Below are positions 63,214 through 64,000 of a stretch of DNA of 64,000 nt, piece after piece. The stretch is from assembly GCA_037130455.1 (NCBI GenBank), contig JBAXSZ010000003.1, positions 15,750 through 79,749 of the forward strand. Reading direction: 5' to 3'. This DNA comes from CAIMZW01 sp037130455 (GTDB lineage: Bacteria > Actinomycetota > Actinomycetes > Nanopelagicales > Nanopelagicaceae). The stretch's first letter is position 1. Each line of letters opens with the position of its first letter. The notes beneath the pieces are model-generated. The model saw only the letters and a program-made list of their open reading frames with translations. It was not told the DNA's origin and ran no database searches. Made by a program: the position numbers and the translations under genes.

Positions 63214-64000
63214 GTCAACCTGTTGTAGTTGCAATGGGTGGCGGGCATGGCCTTGCCGTCACGCTCAAATCCCTTCGAGCGCTCACTACTTCCATAACTG
63301 CCGTAGTAACCGTCGCCGACAACGGCGGTTCCAGTGGTCGATTGCGTCAGGAATTTAATTTTCTTCCGCCCGGAGATTTGAGAATGGCGTTGGCTGCACT
63401 CTGTAGCGATGATCAGTGGGGAAGTGATTGGGCTGAAATAATGCAATACCGTTTCACCAGCGAAGGCGAGATGGGTGGCCACGCAATGGGCAACCTACTC
63501 TTGGCCGCGCTGTGGGACCGGGATGGAGATCCGGTGCAGGGACTAGATCGTGTGGGGCAACTCCTAAAAGTCGTTGGTCGCGTCCTACCCATGTCCTTAA
63601 CCCCATTAGATATCGAAGCAACATTTTCTACAGGTGATGGGCAAAGGCGAGTAGTTCGTGGGCAAGTGGAAGTTGCCACTACTCAAGGTGAAGTTGAGTC
63701 GCTTCGCCTCATCCCCGAAAACCCAACTGTCACTCCTGAAGTATTGAGCGCGATTGCGCAGGCAGAATGGCTGACCTTTGGACCTGGTTCGTGGCTATCC
63801 AGCGTTATGCCCCATTTCATCCTCAACGAACAAGCGCGAGCAATCTGCGAATCAACTGCAAAAAAAGTCTTTGTTCTCAATCTTCCCGAGAAAAATCTCA
63901 CATCCGAATTCGCTGGTTACAGCGCAGCAGAGCATCTGCAGTTAGTCCGCAAGCATGTTCCAGAGTTGACAATTGATTTTGCCATCGTTGACCCATCAGC
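63210..64000 (+). CDS. yvcK: YvcK/CofD-like protein (gluconeogenesis factor), partial
   Basis: Open to the right edge (263 codons shown). TTG start overlapping the rapZ stop as TTGA. VAMGGGHGLAVTLKSL at the N-terminus, VTVADNGGSSGRLRQEF (usually ADDGGSS in relatives), LPPGDLRMALAAL and GGHAMGNLLLAALW identify the YvcK branch of the CofD fold. YvcK binds UDP-sugars and links carbon supply to cell-wall synthesis in Gram-positives. whiA is expected next but is outside. Confidence 0.93.
   Translation, partial: MSQPVVVAMGGGHGLAVTLKSLRALTTSITAVVTVADNGGSSGRLRQEFNFLPPGDLRMALAALCSDDQWGSDWAEIMQYRFTSEGEMGGHAMGNLLLAALWDRDGDPVQGLDRVGQLLKVVGRVLPMSLTPLDIEATFSTGDGQRRVVRGQVEVATTQGEVESLRLIPENPTVTPEVLSAIAQAEWLTFGPGSWLSSVMPHFILNEQARAICESTAKKVFVLNLPEKNLTSEFAGYSAAEHLQLVRKHVPELTIDFAIVDPS

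Noticed and set aside
1..64000. Mobile element, prophage, CRISPR array or defence island
   Set aside because: No transposase, integrase, repeat-spacer array, attachment-site repeats or composition break was seen; all genes fit a conserved actinobacterial backbone.

Overview
The window is a gene-dense core-genome segment of an actinobacterium (Actinomycetota). Three things show this: the division cluster order ftsI-murE-murF-mraY-murD-ftsW-murG-murC-ftsQ-ftsZ-pgeF-yggS-sepF-ylmG without ftsA; the PriA-type HisA in a his operon that runs into trp genes; and the uvrC-rapZ-yvcK run. Base composition looks close to half G+C by eye, intergenic gaps are tiny and overlaps of 1-11 bp are common. That fits a streamlined, lower-GC lineage such as the freshwater Nanopelagicales (acI); this assignment is an inference. 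No phage, insertion sequence, CRISPR array or genomic island was seen.

Layout. 1-13572 (+): the end of ftsI, peptidoglycan precursor synthesis and division (murE to ylmG). 13562-16994 (-): ileS behind a T-box leader. 17035-23093 (+): a DksA/TraR zinc-finger protein with a lysine-rich tail, lspA, rluD and dnaE. 23138-33311 (+): hisDCBH-priA-hisF-hisI coupled to trpE, a tiny membrane protein and trpCBA. 33382-43177 (+): DsbA-like oxidoreductase, lgt, a VIT-family transporter, gltB, gltD and pyk. 43226-43926: an unusual tRNA-Leu(CAA) and an ANTAR response regulator. 44049-48889: a branched-chain amino-acid ABC transporter (livJHMGF). 48893-53190: a thioesterase (-), polA (+) and an MFS transporter (-). 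53240-64000: rpsA, coaE, uvrB, uvrA, uvrC, rapZ and the start of yvcK.

How the parts work together. The first block builds UDP-MurNAc-pentapeptide (meso-diaminopimelate type) and lipid II and assembles the Z ring. The middle block makes histidine and tryptophan; PriA probably serves both pathways, since no trpF is seen. Glutamate synthase supplies the nitrogen donor and LivJHMGF brings in amino acids. The last block is DNA repair plus the RapZ/YvcK regulatory pair.

Most notable points. (1) A translational T-box upstream of ileS, with a readable switch between antisequestrator and Shine-Dalgarno sequestrator. (2) The IleS active-site signature is GTHH rather than HxGH, the swap linked to mupirocin hyper-resistance. 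(3) hisH has a one-base deletion that removes the catalytic His/Glu; restoring the base recreates an ATGA overlap with priA. (4) A 73-nt tRNA with a Leu anticodon but a short, class-I variable loop. (5) Recurrent TANNNT-N6/7-start arrangements that predict leaderless mRNAs. (6) divIVA is missing from its usual place after ylmG, where ileS now lies inverted. No clearly new multi-gene system was found.
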